Assembly: GCF_947331815.1 (NCBI RefSeq)
Contig: NZ_OX373462.1
Span: 669,376-733,375, forward strand
DNA length: 64,000 nt
Reading direction: 5' to 3'
DNA from: Cyanobacterium sp. uoEpiScrs1
GTDB taxonomy: Bacteria; Cyanobacteriota; Cyanobacteriia; Cyanobacteriales; Microcystaceae
Shown here: positions 22,167 to 30,537 of the stretch, one piece after another
Position numbering within the stretch: position 1 is the first letter of the stretch
How the letters are laid out: each line of letters starts with the position of its first letter
Made by a program: the position numbers and the translations under genes
Notes under the pieces: model-generated
The model's database searches: none
What the model was told of the DNA's origin: nothing
Seen by the model: the letters and a program-made list of their open reading frames with translations, nothing else

Positions 22167-23105
22167 TCAATAATCTATTGATTGTTCTCTATTTTGAGCA
22201 ACATTATGTAAAATCTTTAGAGGAGTTAATTTTTTAAGTTGTTCCATCTGTTTTCTATTTTTAATCAAGAATGTTCCGGCAAAACCTAAAGAATTAATTG
22301 GAATAGATTCATAACTTGCTTGTGAGCGCTCAATGATCATCATCCATTTTCGTGTAATTAAAAGATTATAGTCTACAGTTGGTTTTCTTTTCCGTAAGGG
22401 TAGGTTAATAGCTCTCAATAATTTATAATAATTATCTAACATAATCAAAGCATTTTGAAAATGATTGTTTTCAGTAGTAAAGTTGATTTTAGTTAAGGCG
22501 TGACTAAACTTAAAATTAGATATAAACTCAACATTATTTTGGAAATTAATTTTTTTTATAATTGATTCAATTGGGATATTTTCTACTTCAGAACTTAATG
22601 GAAAAGGAACAAGCTGTAAATGTTTATGACGTTGACTTGCTCCTGAAAGCGTGCCACTATTATAAAATCCAAGTCCATCAATTTGTGATAAGCATTTACA
22701 TAAGGCAGCAAAATTATTTAAGTCTAGCCAACTCTGTTGTTCTTCAAACAGACGGGTAATAATTAGTAGATGGTAATCAAATACATTATATTTATTTAGT
22801 AAGCACAAATGAGTGTTTGAAAGATTAGTGACAAATAAGTCTTTTTCATAGGGAAGAAAGGGATTTACCCCCTTCTTTATATTTTTACACTGCCATATTT
22901 CTTGTTTTTCAGTATTTTCTTTAGGTGGAAAATTATCCAAAATTCTGATTAAGAATTTAATATTAGCATCTTCTACAAGTTTACATTTTGTTACAATAGA
23001 TTGTAACGCACCACAATTAGTAGCATGATTAGTTTGAGCGATGACTCTTTCCCATAAGTTTATAGATTCAAACTCTTCTTTTTCTGAGCTCATATTTGTA
23101 GCCAT
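22167..23105 (-). CDS. Ap4A phosphorylase (ATP adenylyltransferase), HIT superfamily
   Basis: Phosphorolytic cleavage of diadenosine tetraphosphate to ATP and ADP, controlling the level of the stress nucleotide Ap4A. The 312-residue protein has the Ap4A phosphorylase layout: the early segment VNPFLPYEKDLFV, then YNVFDYHLLIITRLFEEQ, and the catalytic HIT motif HKHLQ (H-x-H-x-Q) in GASQRHKHLQLVPFP near the middle, preceded by FYNSGTLSGAS. The C-terminal part carries YNLLITRKWMMIIERS and NSLGFAGTFLI, typical of the family's C-terminal domain. The catalytic residues are intact. The gene is more AT-rich in codon choice than its neighbours but unbroken. It is monocistronic on the minus strand. Confidence 0.9.
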   Translation of the reverse strand: MATNMSSEKEEFESINLWERVIAQTNHATNCGALQSIVTKCKLVEDANIKFLIRILDNFPPKENTEKQEIWQCKNIKKGVNPFLPYEKDLFVTNLSNTHLCLLNKYNVFDYHLLIITRLFEEQQSWLDLNNFAALCKCLSQIDGLGFYNSGTLSGASQRHKHLQLVPFPLSSEVENIPIESIIKKINFQNNVEFISNFKFSHALTKINFTTENNHFQNALIMLDNYYKLLRAINLPLRKRKPTVDYNLLITRKWMMIIERSQASYESIPINSLGFAGTFLIKNRKQMEQLKKLTPLKILHNVAQNREQSIDY

Positions 23106-23229
23106 TATATGTAAAATAATTTTGAAATAAGCATAAGATTTAATCAGTTTTTTATTTTTTTAATCTTACGTTACTTATAATACAATTAACCTGTTTATTA
23201 ATTAACATGAGTAAAACTGATTTTAGAAA

Positions 23230-23364
23230 ATGTACTACAGAAGAGACAAAAAACTATGCTTATATTTGGGCGATAAGGTAGATGAATACGATATCTCGGA
23301 CAATCATATATTATTCTTCATTGAACTTTTACCAACTCTACAAGATATTAAAACTGGTACATAA
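23230..23364 (+). CDS. Possible 44-residue hypothetical protein
   Basis: A short frame from ATG 23230 to TAA 23364 encodes a 44-residue, mixed-charge product starting MYYRRDKKLCLYLGDK and ending LPTLQDIKTGT. The amino acid composition looks protein-like (balanced charges, a hydrophobic FFIELL core) rather than like random AT-rich translation. No SD is seen and I do not recognise the family. It could be a small gene or the remains of a larger one. Confidence 0.3.
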   Translation: MYYRRDKKLCLYLGDKVDEYDISDNHILFFIELLPTLQDIKTGT

Positions 23365-23386
23365 TTTTCTTTTAACAAGTAGTATT

Positions 23387-24214
23387 TTAAATTTCTTCAT
23401 GTCTTAATAACCAAAAACCAGTATAAGTCATCGCAGAATCATCTGGCTGAACGACTAAAAAATGTAATCCTTGGCTATTATTTTTTTGTAACTCATATTG
23501 TTCTGCCGCCTTAGCCATTTGTGAATCTTCAAAAGTAGCTAAGATCCAACGATTAACTAGACCTGCTTCTAAAACTAAGCCTCCAGATTTATCTATCTGA
23601 GTAGGAATATAGTTTAGGGCTACCGGTTTAACACTTACTAGCCAACGGGCTAAATACATTGAAGTTCGGCCGCCATAAATAATAACTCCTGGGATTTTTA
23701 CGGTAGGGGCAAGTTCCAAATTTTTAGTAAGTAGAAGCTCAGGAATATCGACAATAGGAATTGGGCGATCTCTAAAAAATTCAATAATACCTTCCTTGGG
23801 GAAGGTAGCAAACCGCCATCTTTCTCCCAATAAGTTATCAGGAAGTGTTTGAGGGGGTGCTTGTTCTATTTTTACGGGATTAAAATTATTGTTAATCCCT
23901 TGTTTGTTTAAAATTTCTTTAAGCTTAGACGTTCGTCTTGTAGCTTCAACTTTAATACCAAATCTGTCTGCTGCTGCAATTAACAAGTTAATTGATTGAG
24001 GCCGAAAAACTTGAATTATATTAGGTCTTTCTTTTTGAATGGCAGACTTTAGCTTGGAGGATAACCAATTTAAATCGGCTTCCTCTTGTTTACAAACAGC
24101 CTGATACACTATTTTTCCTTGGACATCACAAATCAAAAGTTGCCATCGAATCTGATATTCTTTGTCTTGAAAAGAAGTTTTATAAAAATCTGCTTGCCAT
24201 ATCTTTAAAGTCAT
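23387..24214 (-). CDS. Tab2/Atab2 family RNA-binding protein
   Basis: Member of the Tab2/Atab2 (DUF1092) family. In green algae and plants the homologue is a chloroplast RNA-binding factor required for translation of the photosystem I psaB mRNA and photosystem biogenesis; in cyanobacteria the role is less clear. The 275 residues show the family features: an N-terminal KIWQADFYK, a central VFRPQSINLLIAAADRFGI, and a C-terminal FLVVQPDDSAMTYTGFWLL. It is full length with no signal peptide. The gene is isolated and divergent from rimM, with 128 bases between the two starts holding their promoters. Its survival is of interest because other traits suggest a symbiont that may no longer photosynthesise. 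Confidence 0.88.
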   Translation of the reverse strand: MTLKIWQADFYKTSFQDKEYQIRWQLLICDVQGKIVYQAVCKQEEADLNWLSSKLKSAIQKERPNIIQVFRPQSINLLIAAADRFGIKVEATRRTSKLKEILNKQGINNNFNPVKIEQAPPQTLPDNLLGERWRFATFPKEGIIEFFRDRPIPIVDIPELLLTKNLELAPTVKIPGVIIYGGRTSMYLARWLVSVKPVALNYIPTQIDKSGGLVLEAGLVNRWILATFEDSQMAKAAEQYELQKNNSQGLHFLVVQPDDSAMTYTGFWLLRHEEI

Positions 24215-24342
24215 TTAACTGATTAAACCAAAACAAAACTATTTGACTTGTTTATAAAAAATTCTAAAATCCAGAAGGCATTATAGCATAACAGTTTATA
24301 ATGGGTACGATATAAATATATACATCATAGCGATATCAAAAA

Positions 24343-24993
24343 ATGAATAGAAGTAATTTAATATCAGAGAATGTTGATGATTGGATCAGCATTGGAACAA
24401 TTGTTGCACCTCAAGGATTAGAAGGAGAATTAAGAGTGATTTCCAATTCAGATTTTCCAGAAAGATTTGAAGAACCGGGAATAAGATGGTTAAAGTCTCC
24501 TCAAGAGTTATATCCACAAGAAGTTGAACTAGTTAGAGGTAGATATGTACCAGGGAAAAACCTATATGTTATCAAGTTATCCCAAGTAAAAGATCGTGCC
24601 CAAGCTGAGACATTACGAAATTATAAATTAGTAGTTCCTAAGAGTGATCGCCCAAAAATAGAAGAAGGAGAATATCATATCTCAGATCTAATTAATTTGG
24701 AAGTTTATCATCAAGGAACGGAAGAATTAATTGGAAATGTAACTGATGTTTTATCGGCAGGTCATGATTTATTAGAAGTTCAACTTTATCAAAAAACTGT
24801 TCAAAAAGCACCAGAGATATATAGACTTCCTCCAAGAATGACCCGCCGTAAAAAACAAATAAATCAAACGAAGGGAATTAAAATGACTACTGTTTTAATT
24901 CCCTTCGTTTATGAAATTGTGCCCGTGGTTGACCTAGAAAATAAACGGATAGAAATTAATCCTCCAGTTGGGTTATTAGAATTAAACCAATAA
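24343..24993 (+). CDS. rimM: 16S rRNA processing protein RimM
   Basis: Ribosome-associated assembly factor for the 30S head domain that binds protein S19. The N-terminal RimM domain begins WISIGTIVAPQGLEGELRV and includes FPERFEEPG and LSQVKDRAQAETLR. The C-terminal PRC-barrel contains EEGEYHISDLINLEVY, GNVTDVLSAGHDLLEV and, after an insert, VLIPFVYEIVPVVDLENKRIEI. At 216 residues it is longer than the usual 170-180 because of a Lys/Arg-rich insert around residues 163-183; inserts at this place occur in other cyanobacterial RimM proteins. Here the DNA of the insert and following strand forms a perfect 18-bp inverted repeat (24866-24910). The gene converges on aroE with a 37-base gap. Confidence 0.95.
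   Translation: MNRSNLISENVDDWISIGTIVAPQGLEGELRVISNSDFPERFEEPGIRWLKSPQELYPQEVELVRGRYVPGKNLYVIKLSQVKDRAQAETLRNYKLVVPKSDRPKIEEGEYHISDLINLEVYHQGTEELIGNVTDVLSAGHDLLEVQLYQKTVQKAPEIYRLPPRMTRRKKQINQTKGIKMTTVLIPFVYEIVPVVDLENKRIEINPPVGLLELNQ
24866..24910. repeat. Perfect inverted repeat inside the rimM coding sequence
   Basis: Arms 24866-24883 and 24893-24910 are perfectly complementary over 18 bp around a 9-nt loop. The unit is 45 bp, exactly 15 codons, and keeps the rimM frame open. It covers the end of the basic insert and the start of the conserved VLIPFV strand. Confidence 0.85.
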
Positions 24994-25030
24994 TTTTTCA
25001 TGACAAAGTATTAATTACTATCAATTACTA

Positions 25031-25897
25031 TTAAAGGTTTAAATGATCTTGTAAGGATTGAGTCATAATATCAATAGGAACAGGCTTTTGTGACCATAAT
25101 TGTAGAGACACTGCTCCTTGTTGGACTAACATTTCCAAACCATCAATAATTATTAGCCCTTGTTGTTGTGCATTCTTAAGCAATTTGGTGGGGTTAGGCA
25201 TATAAACCAAATCATATACCATCGCATTCTTTGGCAGTCTAGTAAGAAGTGCAGACTCTACAGGAGAGTCATCAATATTAGGAGACATTCCAATAGAAGT
25301 AGTATTAATTAATAGTTCAGTTTCTTCTATTATTTTTGACAATTCATCCCAAAGATAACCACTTAAAGTGGCTGTAAGTTTAGTATTTCTCCAACTTTGT
25401 ATAAACCTCCATAACTTCTGTTGATCTCGCCCCACAACGTAGATTTGAAGACATCCTAGTTGAGCTAATCCTACTACTACAGCCCTAGCTGCACCTCCAT
25501 TGCCTAGAATAATTGGAGTTATATTGGACCAATCTCGTTTTAATGATCGGATAGGGGATAAAAAGCCATTTATATCAGTGTTAGTCCCTTTCCATCCCAT
25601 TTCAGTGTACCAGACCGTATTAACTGCTCCCACCAATTTAGCCGTGGGAGTAACTTCTGACAAGAGAGGAATAATGGTTTGTTTGTGAGGAATAGTGACA
25701 TTAAATCCTGCAACTCCAATACTAGCAAATCCCCTGATCGCAGTGGTTAAATCTTTGGTTTTTATAGGAAAAGGCACATAAACATAATCTATTCCTAAAT
25801 GATTAATTGCTGCGTTTTGCATTACTGGAGATAGAGAATGTTTTACTGGATCGCCGATAATACCTAGTAACTTTGTTTTTCCTGTAATTATTGACAT
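25031..25897 (-). CDS. aroE: Shikimate dehydrogenase (NADP+)
   Basis: Reduces 3-dehydroshikimate to shikimate in the aromatic amino acid pathway. The N-terminal substrate domain has GDPVKHSLSPVMQNAA with the two serines that bind shikimate, then FNVTIPHKQ with the catalytic lysine and GAVNTV. The central NADP domain has the glycine-rich loop LGNGGAARAVV followed by VVGRDQQKL. The C-terminus has INTTSIGMSP, DLVYMPNPT and DGLEMLVQQGAVSLQLW. The 288 residues are complete. The gene starts 5 bases after the rsmA stop, so the two form an operon on the minus strand. The later pathway gene aroK is elsewhere in this window (54111). Confidence 0.96.
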   Translation of the reverse strand: MSIITGKTKLLGIIGDPVKHSLSPVMQNAAINHLGIDYVYVPFPIKTKDLTTAIRGFASIGVAGFNVTIPHKQTIIPLLSEVTPTAKLVGAVNTVWYTEMGWKGTNTDINGFLSPIRSLKRDWSNITPIILGNGGAARAVVVGLAQLGCLQIYVVGRDQQKLWRFIQSWRNTKLTATLSGYLWDELSKIIEETELLINTTSIGMSPNIDDSPVESALLTRLPKNAMVYDLVYMPNPTKLLKNAQQQGLIIIDGLEMLVQQGAVSLQLWSQKPVPIDIMTQSLQDHLNL

Positions 25898-25902
25898 GTT
25901 TA

Positions 25903-26745
25903 TTAATAAATAATTGTTGAATTATTTTTGTTTTGGATAGGCCAGTTGTTACTTAAAATTATCCATTGCGATAAGCTCAGTTCTTCTGCACGAGCTTGAG
26001 GATTAATATTTAATTGTTCTAAGAAAAAAATTAACCTATCATAGTCAATGATACTTTTAAAATTATTCTTTAACATTTTGCGACGATTAGCAAATCCAAC
26101 TTTAATTAGTGTCTCTAATTGTCGGGGATTAGTCACAGGAATTTTGAGGGATCTAGGAGTTAAACGAATTACCCCAGAGTCAACTTTTGGGGGCGGGTCA
26201 AAGGCTTTCCTCGGAACATCACAGATATACTCGCAATGAGCCAAATATTGCATTCCAATAGACAAGGCTCCGTAGGCTTTTGTTTGAGGTCGAGCTACAA
26301 TACGCTGAGCCACTTCTTTTTGAACTAATAAGACGATTAGATTATATGGAGGATGATGAGGGCAGGCAATGGTTCCTAATAATCTTTTTAAGATGGGAGA
26401 GGTAATGTTATAAGGGATATTTGCTACTATTTTGTTAATGGGGTGAAATGTTGGAAATTGTTGTAACTGAGTGGTTAAATCTAGAGTTAAGATGTCTCCT
26501 TGTAACAATAAAAAATTATCAATATCACCTAATTTTTTGGCTAACTGTTGACATAAGTCACGATCCAATTCTACTGCCACAGTAGACCGGACATTCGGGA
26601 TAAGACGACGGGTTAAAACTCCGGTTCCCGGACCAATTTCCAGAAGATGATCGCTATTTTTAAGTTGAGCAGTCTGTATTATTTTTGTTAAGATTTTTTC
26701 ATCACGTAACCAATGTTGAGCAAAACGTTTACGAGGTTTAGGCAT
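25903..26745 (-). CDS. rsmA: 16S rRNA dimethyladenosine transferase
   Basis: Dimethylates two adjacent adenines in helix 45 of 16S rRNA using S-adenosylmethionine, a late 30S assembly step (KsgA). The N-terminus KRFAQHWLRDEKIL matches the family's GQNFL-like start with a cyanobacterial variant. SAM motif I is EIGPGTGVLTR, an acidic VELDRD follows, and the catalytic motif is NIPYNITSPIL (N-I-P-Y). The C-terminal helical domain includes PPKVDSGVIRLTP and GFANRRKMLKNN. The length of 280 is normal. It is the first gene of the rsmA-aroE operon. The promoter must lie in the region before 26745, which it shares divergently with the hupSL leader. Confidence 0.96.
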   Translation of the reverse strand: MPKPRKRFAQHWLRDEKILTKIIQTAQLKNSDHLLEIGPGTGVLTRRLIPNVRSTVAVELDRDLCQQLAKKLGDIDNFLLLQGDILTLDLTTQLQQFPTFHPINKIVANIPYNITSPILKRLLGTIACPHHPPYNLIVLLVQKEVAQRIVARPQTKAYGALSIGMQYLAHCEYICDVPRKAFDPPPKVDSGVIRLTPRSLKIPVTNPRQLETLIKVGFANRRKMLKNNFKSIIDYDRLIFFLEQLNINPQARAEELSLSQWIILSNNWPIQNKNNSTIIY

Positions 26746-26887
26746 TATTTAAAGTCGTAGGTAGAAAGTTAGCACTCTTTTAATTAGAAAAATAACTACT
26801 GTCTATGTTACCTGCTACTTTGCAACTTTAAAATAAGTCATTGAGTTCTTTAAATCAAAAAAATCTGTTCTAAGATATAATTAAACT

Positions 26888-26927
26888 GTAGTACGAGATA
26901 CCTTTAATCTGCTATTTAAGTTACAAT
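26888..26927 (+). promoter_or_regulatory. NtcA-activated promoter upstream of hupSL
   Basis: The bases 26888-26901 read GTA-N8-TAC, the consensus site of the nitrogen regulator NtcA. Exactly 20 bases later, 26922-26927 is TACAAT, matching the TA-N3-T -10 box. Spacing and order match a canonical class II NtcA promoter, with the site centred near -40 from a start predicted at about 26934. This would give hupSL a leader of about 260 bases, or drive a short RNA ending at 27067. Confidence 0.75.
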
Positions 26928-27026
26928 TATTGTTGTAGTCTGCAATCTAGCTAGTAATAATATTTTGAATAAGTAACTATATAACATAAATAAAATATAC
27001 GCAATCCATATCATATATAATTTAGG

Positions 27027-27067
27027 CTCATGCTCAGTCCTAGATCTAGGACTGAGCATGAGTTTTT
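27027..27067 (+). terminator. Perfect palindromic terminator within the hupSL leader
   Basis: The 36 bases 27027-27062 form a perfect palindrome (16-bp stem with a GATC loop), followed at once by TTTTT. It is the most classical intrinsic terminator in the window and reads on the plus strand. No protein gene ends upstream on that strand. It lies about 95 bases after the predicted NtcA-driven start and 127 bases before the hupS ATG. Confidence 0.8.
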
Positions 27068-27193
27068 ATAAAACAAATATGATTAATTTTTGTAAATAAT
27101 CTGAGTAAATTGTTGAGATGTAAATGCATTATCTCCGATAATCGTTTTTACATAGCCTATTGTATTTTACAGTTGAATAGACATGAGGGTTCC

Positions 27194-28156
27194 ATGACTA
27201 ATGTCCTATGGCTTCAGGGTGGTGCCTGCAGTGGAAATACTATATCATTTCTCAATGCAGAAGAACCTACTATTGTTGATTTGGTAACAGATTTTGGGAT
27301 AAAAATTATTTGGCATCCTTCGCTAGGACTTGAGTTAGGTGATAGTCTTCAGCAACTACTCGACGACTGTGTGAAGGGAAAAGTTCCCGTTGATATTCTA
27401 GTATTTGAAGGGACCGTTGTTAACGCTCCTAATGGAACTGGAGAGTGGAACCGGTTCGCTGGCCGTCCGATGAAAGACTGGTTAGCAGATTTATCCAAGG
27501 TTGCAGGATTCGTAGTTGCTGTAGGAGACTGCGCTACCTATGGTGGTATTCCTGCCATGTCCCCTAACCCTAGTGAATCACTTGGACTCCAATTTCTAAA
27601 ACGCAAAGAGGGAGGAGCCCTAGGGATTAAATACCGTTCTCAAGCGGGCTTACCTGTTATTAACATACCGGGCTGTCCGGCTCATCCCGACTGGATTTCT
27701 CAAATACTAGTCGCGGTGGCTACAGGACGACTAGGAGATATCACCCTCGATAAATTCCATCGCCCCGAAACTTTCTTCAAATCCTTTACACAAACCGGTT
27801 GTACTCGTAGTATGCATTTTAATTATAAATCGAGTACCCATGAGTTTGGACAGCGTAACGGATGTCTTTTTTATGATGTAGGCTGTCGTGGACCCATGAC
27901 TCATTCTTCTTGTAACAGGATTCTATGGAATAGAGTTTCTTCAAAAACTCGTGTTGGAATGCCGTGTTTAGGATGCACTGAACCAGAGTTTCCTTTCTAT
28001 GATTTGAAACCAGGAACAGTCTTTAAAACTAGAACAGTGATGGGTGTGCCCAAAGATTTACCACCACAAATCAACAAAAAAGACTATGCCATAATGACTG
28101 TCATGGCAAAGAATTCTAGTCCAGATTGGGCTGACGATGATATGTTTACTGTATAG
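27194..28156 (+). CDS. hupS: Uptake [NiFe]-hydrogenase small subunit
   Basis: Electron-transfer subunit of the uptake hydrogenase, carrying three iron-sulfur clusters. It passes electrons from H2 released by nitrogenase back to the electron transport chain. The open frame begins at 27110, but the ATG at 27194 gives the cyanobacterial start MTNVLWLQGGACSGNT and has a GAGGG SD. The 320-residue product lacks a Tat signal peptide, as usual for cyanobacterial HupS. The proximal-cluster motif CSGN has Asn where other groups have a second Cys, a known feature of this family. Later cysteines appear in GDCATYGG, IPGCPAHPD, TQTGCTRSMHF, NGCLFYDVGCRGP and GMPCLGCTEPEFPF. It is followed by hupL after 63 bases in an operon. 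Confidence 0.97.
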   Translation: MTNVLWLQGGACSGNTISFLNAEEPTIVDLVTDFGIKIIWHPSLGLELGDSLQQLLDDCVKGKVPVDILVFEGTVVNAPNGTGEWNRFAGRPMKDWLADLSKVAGFVVAVGDCATYGGIPAMSPNPSESLGLQFLKRKEGGALGIKYRSQAGLPVINIPGCPAHPDWISQILVAVATGRLGDITLDKFHRPETFFKSFTQTGCTRSMHFNYKSSTHEFGQRNGCLFYDVGCRGPMTHSSCNRILWNRVSSKTRVGMPCLGCTEPEFPFYDLKPGTVFKTRTVMGVPKDLPPQINKKDYAIMTVMAKNSSPDWADDDMFTV

Positions 28157-28219
28157 AGTGCTTTTGACAGTTACATAACTTGATAGTTTGTGTTCAAATA
28201 CTTTGGATGAGATGTTAGG

Positions 28220-29815
28220 ATGACAGTTAAAACATTAGAACTTTCTCCTGTTGGAAGAGTTGAAGGAGATTTGGATGTTCGTGTGGATATTGAAGATGGA
28301 AAGGTCGTTAACGCTTGGACTAAGGCAGAGTTATTCCGTGGATTTGAAGTAATTTTAAGGGGAAAAGATCCACAAGCTGGGTTGATTGTCACTCCTCGCA
28401 TATGCGGCATTTGCGGTGCATCGCACCTCACATCTGCTTCTTGGGCTTTGGATACGGCCTGGGAGACTGAAGTTCCTCGTAACGCTATTTTAGCTCGAAA
28501 TTTAGGGCAATTGGTGGAAACTATTCAGAGTCACCCCCGGCATTTCTATGCTCTTTATGCCATTGACTTAACCAACAAAAAATACAAAAATAGTCCCTTC
28601 TATGAGGAAGCATGTAAACGTTTTAGTGCATTTACTGGGACATCATACGAGTTGGCTATCACTGTATCAGCTAAACCCGTAGAATTGTATGCTCTCTTTG
28701 GTGGACAATGGCCTCATTCTAGCTATATGGTTCCCGGAGGCGTAATGTGCGCGCCAACTCTGACAGATATTACACGGGGTTGGGGTATTATGGAGTATTT
28801 TCGCTCTAATTGGTTAGAACCAGTTTGGTTAGGCTGTTCTTTAGAACGTTATGAAAAAATTAAAACCTACGAAGATTTCCTTGAATGGTTAGACGAGAGT
28901 CCAAATCATGCCAATTCTGATCTTGGTCTCTATTGGAGAATGGGCATAGACATCGGTTTAGATAAATATGGTCAAGGACCTGGACGTTATCTTACCTGGG
29001 GTTATCTACCTCACGAAGATAGATACCAAAAGCCCACTATCGAAGGTCGTAATACCGCAGTCATTATGAAGGCGGGAGTCTATGATAGCTTTACTGATAC
29101 CCATCATATGGTGGACCATACCTTTACCCGTGAGAATACCACTCATGCATGGTATGAAGAAGGAACTTCTGATGTTCATCCTTTCTATCGTCAGACTAGA
29201 CCAAAAGAGAAGAACACAGGGGATTATGAGGACAAATATTCTTGGGCAACTGCAGTAAGTCATAAAGACTTAGGTCGGATGGAGGTAGGGTCCCTGGCAC
29301 GTCAGTTAGTTGCAGGCGGTACACAAGGAGAAAGCTTCCAGCATTATGATGGATTAGTTCTTGATATGTTCAAAAAGATGGGTGGACCTAGCATTCATTT
29401 ACGAGAGTTTGCACGGATGCATGAATCCGTTAAACTATATCGGGAAGTAGAACGGTGCTTACGAGAGTTTAAACTCAATGATCCCTGGTATATCAAACCA
29501 ACTTCTAAAGATGGTCGTGGCTGGGGCGGTACTGAAGCCAGTCGTGGTGCATTATGTCATTGGGTTGAAGTAGAAGGTGGAAAAATTAAGAATTATCAGG
29601 TCATTGCCCCCACTACTTGGAATGTAGGACCAAGAGATGGTAAGGATGTTCGTGGACCAATTGAAGAAGCGTTGGTAGGTATTCCTATTGATGACCCCAC
29701 GGATCCCGTTGAAGTGGGTCATGTAGCTCGTTCATTTGATTCTTGTTTAGTTTGTACAGTACATGCTCATGATGCAAAAACAGGTAAAGAATTAGCACGA
29801 TTTATAACTACCTAA
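28220..29815 (+). CDS. hupL: Uptake [NiFe]-hydrogenase large subunit
   Basis: Catalytic subunit that oxidises H2 at the Ni-Fe centre, recovering energy lost by nitrogenase. The two nickel-binding motifs are intact: RICGICGASH near the N-terminus (C62 and C65) and DSCLVCTVH near the C-terminus (C509, C512, H515). The 16 residues after H515 are the tail removed by the endopeptidase HupW at maturation. At 531 residues it is full length. Unlike heterocystous strains there is no excision element in the gene. It forms an operon with hupS and is closed by a strong stem-loop five bases after the stop. No hupW or hyp maturation gene is adjacent, so these must lie elsewhere. Confidence 0.97.
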   Translation: MTVKTLELSPVGRVEGDLDVRVDIEDGKVVNAWTKAELFRGFEVILRGKDPQAGLIVTPRICGICGASHLTSASWALDTAWETEVPRNAILARNLGQLVETIQSHPRHFYALYAIDLTNKKYKNSPFYEEACKRFSAFTGTSYELAITVSAKPVELYALFGGQWPHSSYMVPGGVMCAPTLTDITRGWGIMEYFRSNWLEPVWLGCSLERYEKIKTYEDFLEWLDESPNHANSDLGLYWRMGIDIGLDKYGQGPGRYLTWGYLPHEDRYQKPTIEGRNTAVIMKAGVYDSFTDTHHMVDHTFTRENTTHAWYEEGTSDVHPFYRQTRPKEKNTGDYEDKYSWATAVSHKDLGRMEVGSLARQLVAGGTQGESFQHYDGLVLDMFKKMGGPSIHLREFARMHESVKLYREVERCLREFKLNDPWYIKPTSKDGRGWGGTEASRGALCHWVEVEGGKIKNYQVIAPTTWNVGPRDGKDVRGPIEEALVGIPIDDPTDPVEVGHVARSFDSCLVCTVHAHDAKTGKELARFITT

Positions 29816-29819
29816 CAAG

Positions 29820-29878
29820 CCCACCCTGTCCAATAGGGTTGCCGGCAAGAGTCCAGCAACCCTATTGGACAGAGTGGG
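29820..29878 (+). terminator. 23-bp stem-loop directly after hupL
   Basis: Arms 29820-29842 and 29856-29878 pair over 23 bp with one mismatch and a 13-nt loop, starting 4 bases after the hupL stop. It is GC-richer than its surroundings and most likely terminates or stabilises the hupSL mRNA. There is no T-run. Confidence 0.75.
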
Positions 29879-30537
29879 GAAGCTAACTCTTCTACATCTA
29901 AATCTAAGTTAACAACCCAATGAGAAACATTATAAATTATTCTGTTCTGTAATGTTATTCAGAGCAAGAATAGTGCTAATAATATTTATTCTAACTACTC
30001 TATCTTCCAACTGGGACAATCAACTCCCTCAACAATTGAGAAACATGAACTTAGTAACAGTATCTATTAGCGCAAATATAGGATGTATTACTAGCACAAT
30101 AGAAAAATTTTTGAATATAAATGTAAGGGCGTGTGAGATGTTGTTGTGTTAACGAATTAGAAATCTACATGAAAGATTCACCAAATTCTCTTTTGATACT
30201 AGACTATTTTATGGTCCAATTTGGATCATTTCTCCTAAGACTAAATGAAATAAGAAAAGTTAATTTGAAATAATTTGAGTGTTAAGAGTCTTTATTTTCC
30301 ATCATGATGATCAGAAGAATTTATAAAAAACTATAAGTCTTTCTATTTGATGAGTTAAAGTTAATCTTTGCTTTAAATGTTGTTCATAATATATAGGCCT
30401 TCATAGGGTAACAAATCGAATTATCGAATAAAGTCTGAGACAACAAACAGTAAAATTGAAACAGACTCAACAGCTAGGACATTTGCAACCATTAAATTGA
30501 GTGATTGTAAGATAAACAATAAGGAGAAGAAGGACTT
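29879..30537. other. Gene-free stretch between hupL and the fusion pyrophosphorylase gene
   Basis: About 660 bases. One 66-codon frame (29952-30152) has no SD and no family resemblance. Before the next gene an AAGGAG SD lies at 30521-30526. I see no remnant of hupW. Confidence 0.5.

Larger units (their letters stand above)
26746..27193. promoter_or_regulatory. Divergent regulatory region between rsmA and hupS
   Basis: This 448-base gap carries the promoter of rsmA on one side and, for hupSL, an NtcA-type promoter (26888-26927) and a perfect terminator palindrome (27027-27067) about 100 bases later. The last 125 bases lead into an SD (GAGGG) just before the hupS ATG. Confidence 0.7.

Noticed and set aside
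29952..30152. 66-codon plus-strand frame after hupL with a hydrophobic start
   Set aside because: No SD, no family resemblance, and it lies in AT-rich DNA where such frames arise by chance. It does not resemble HupW.
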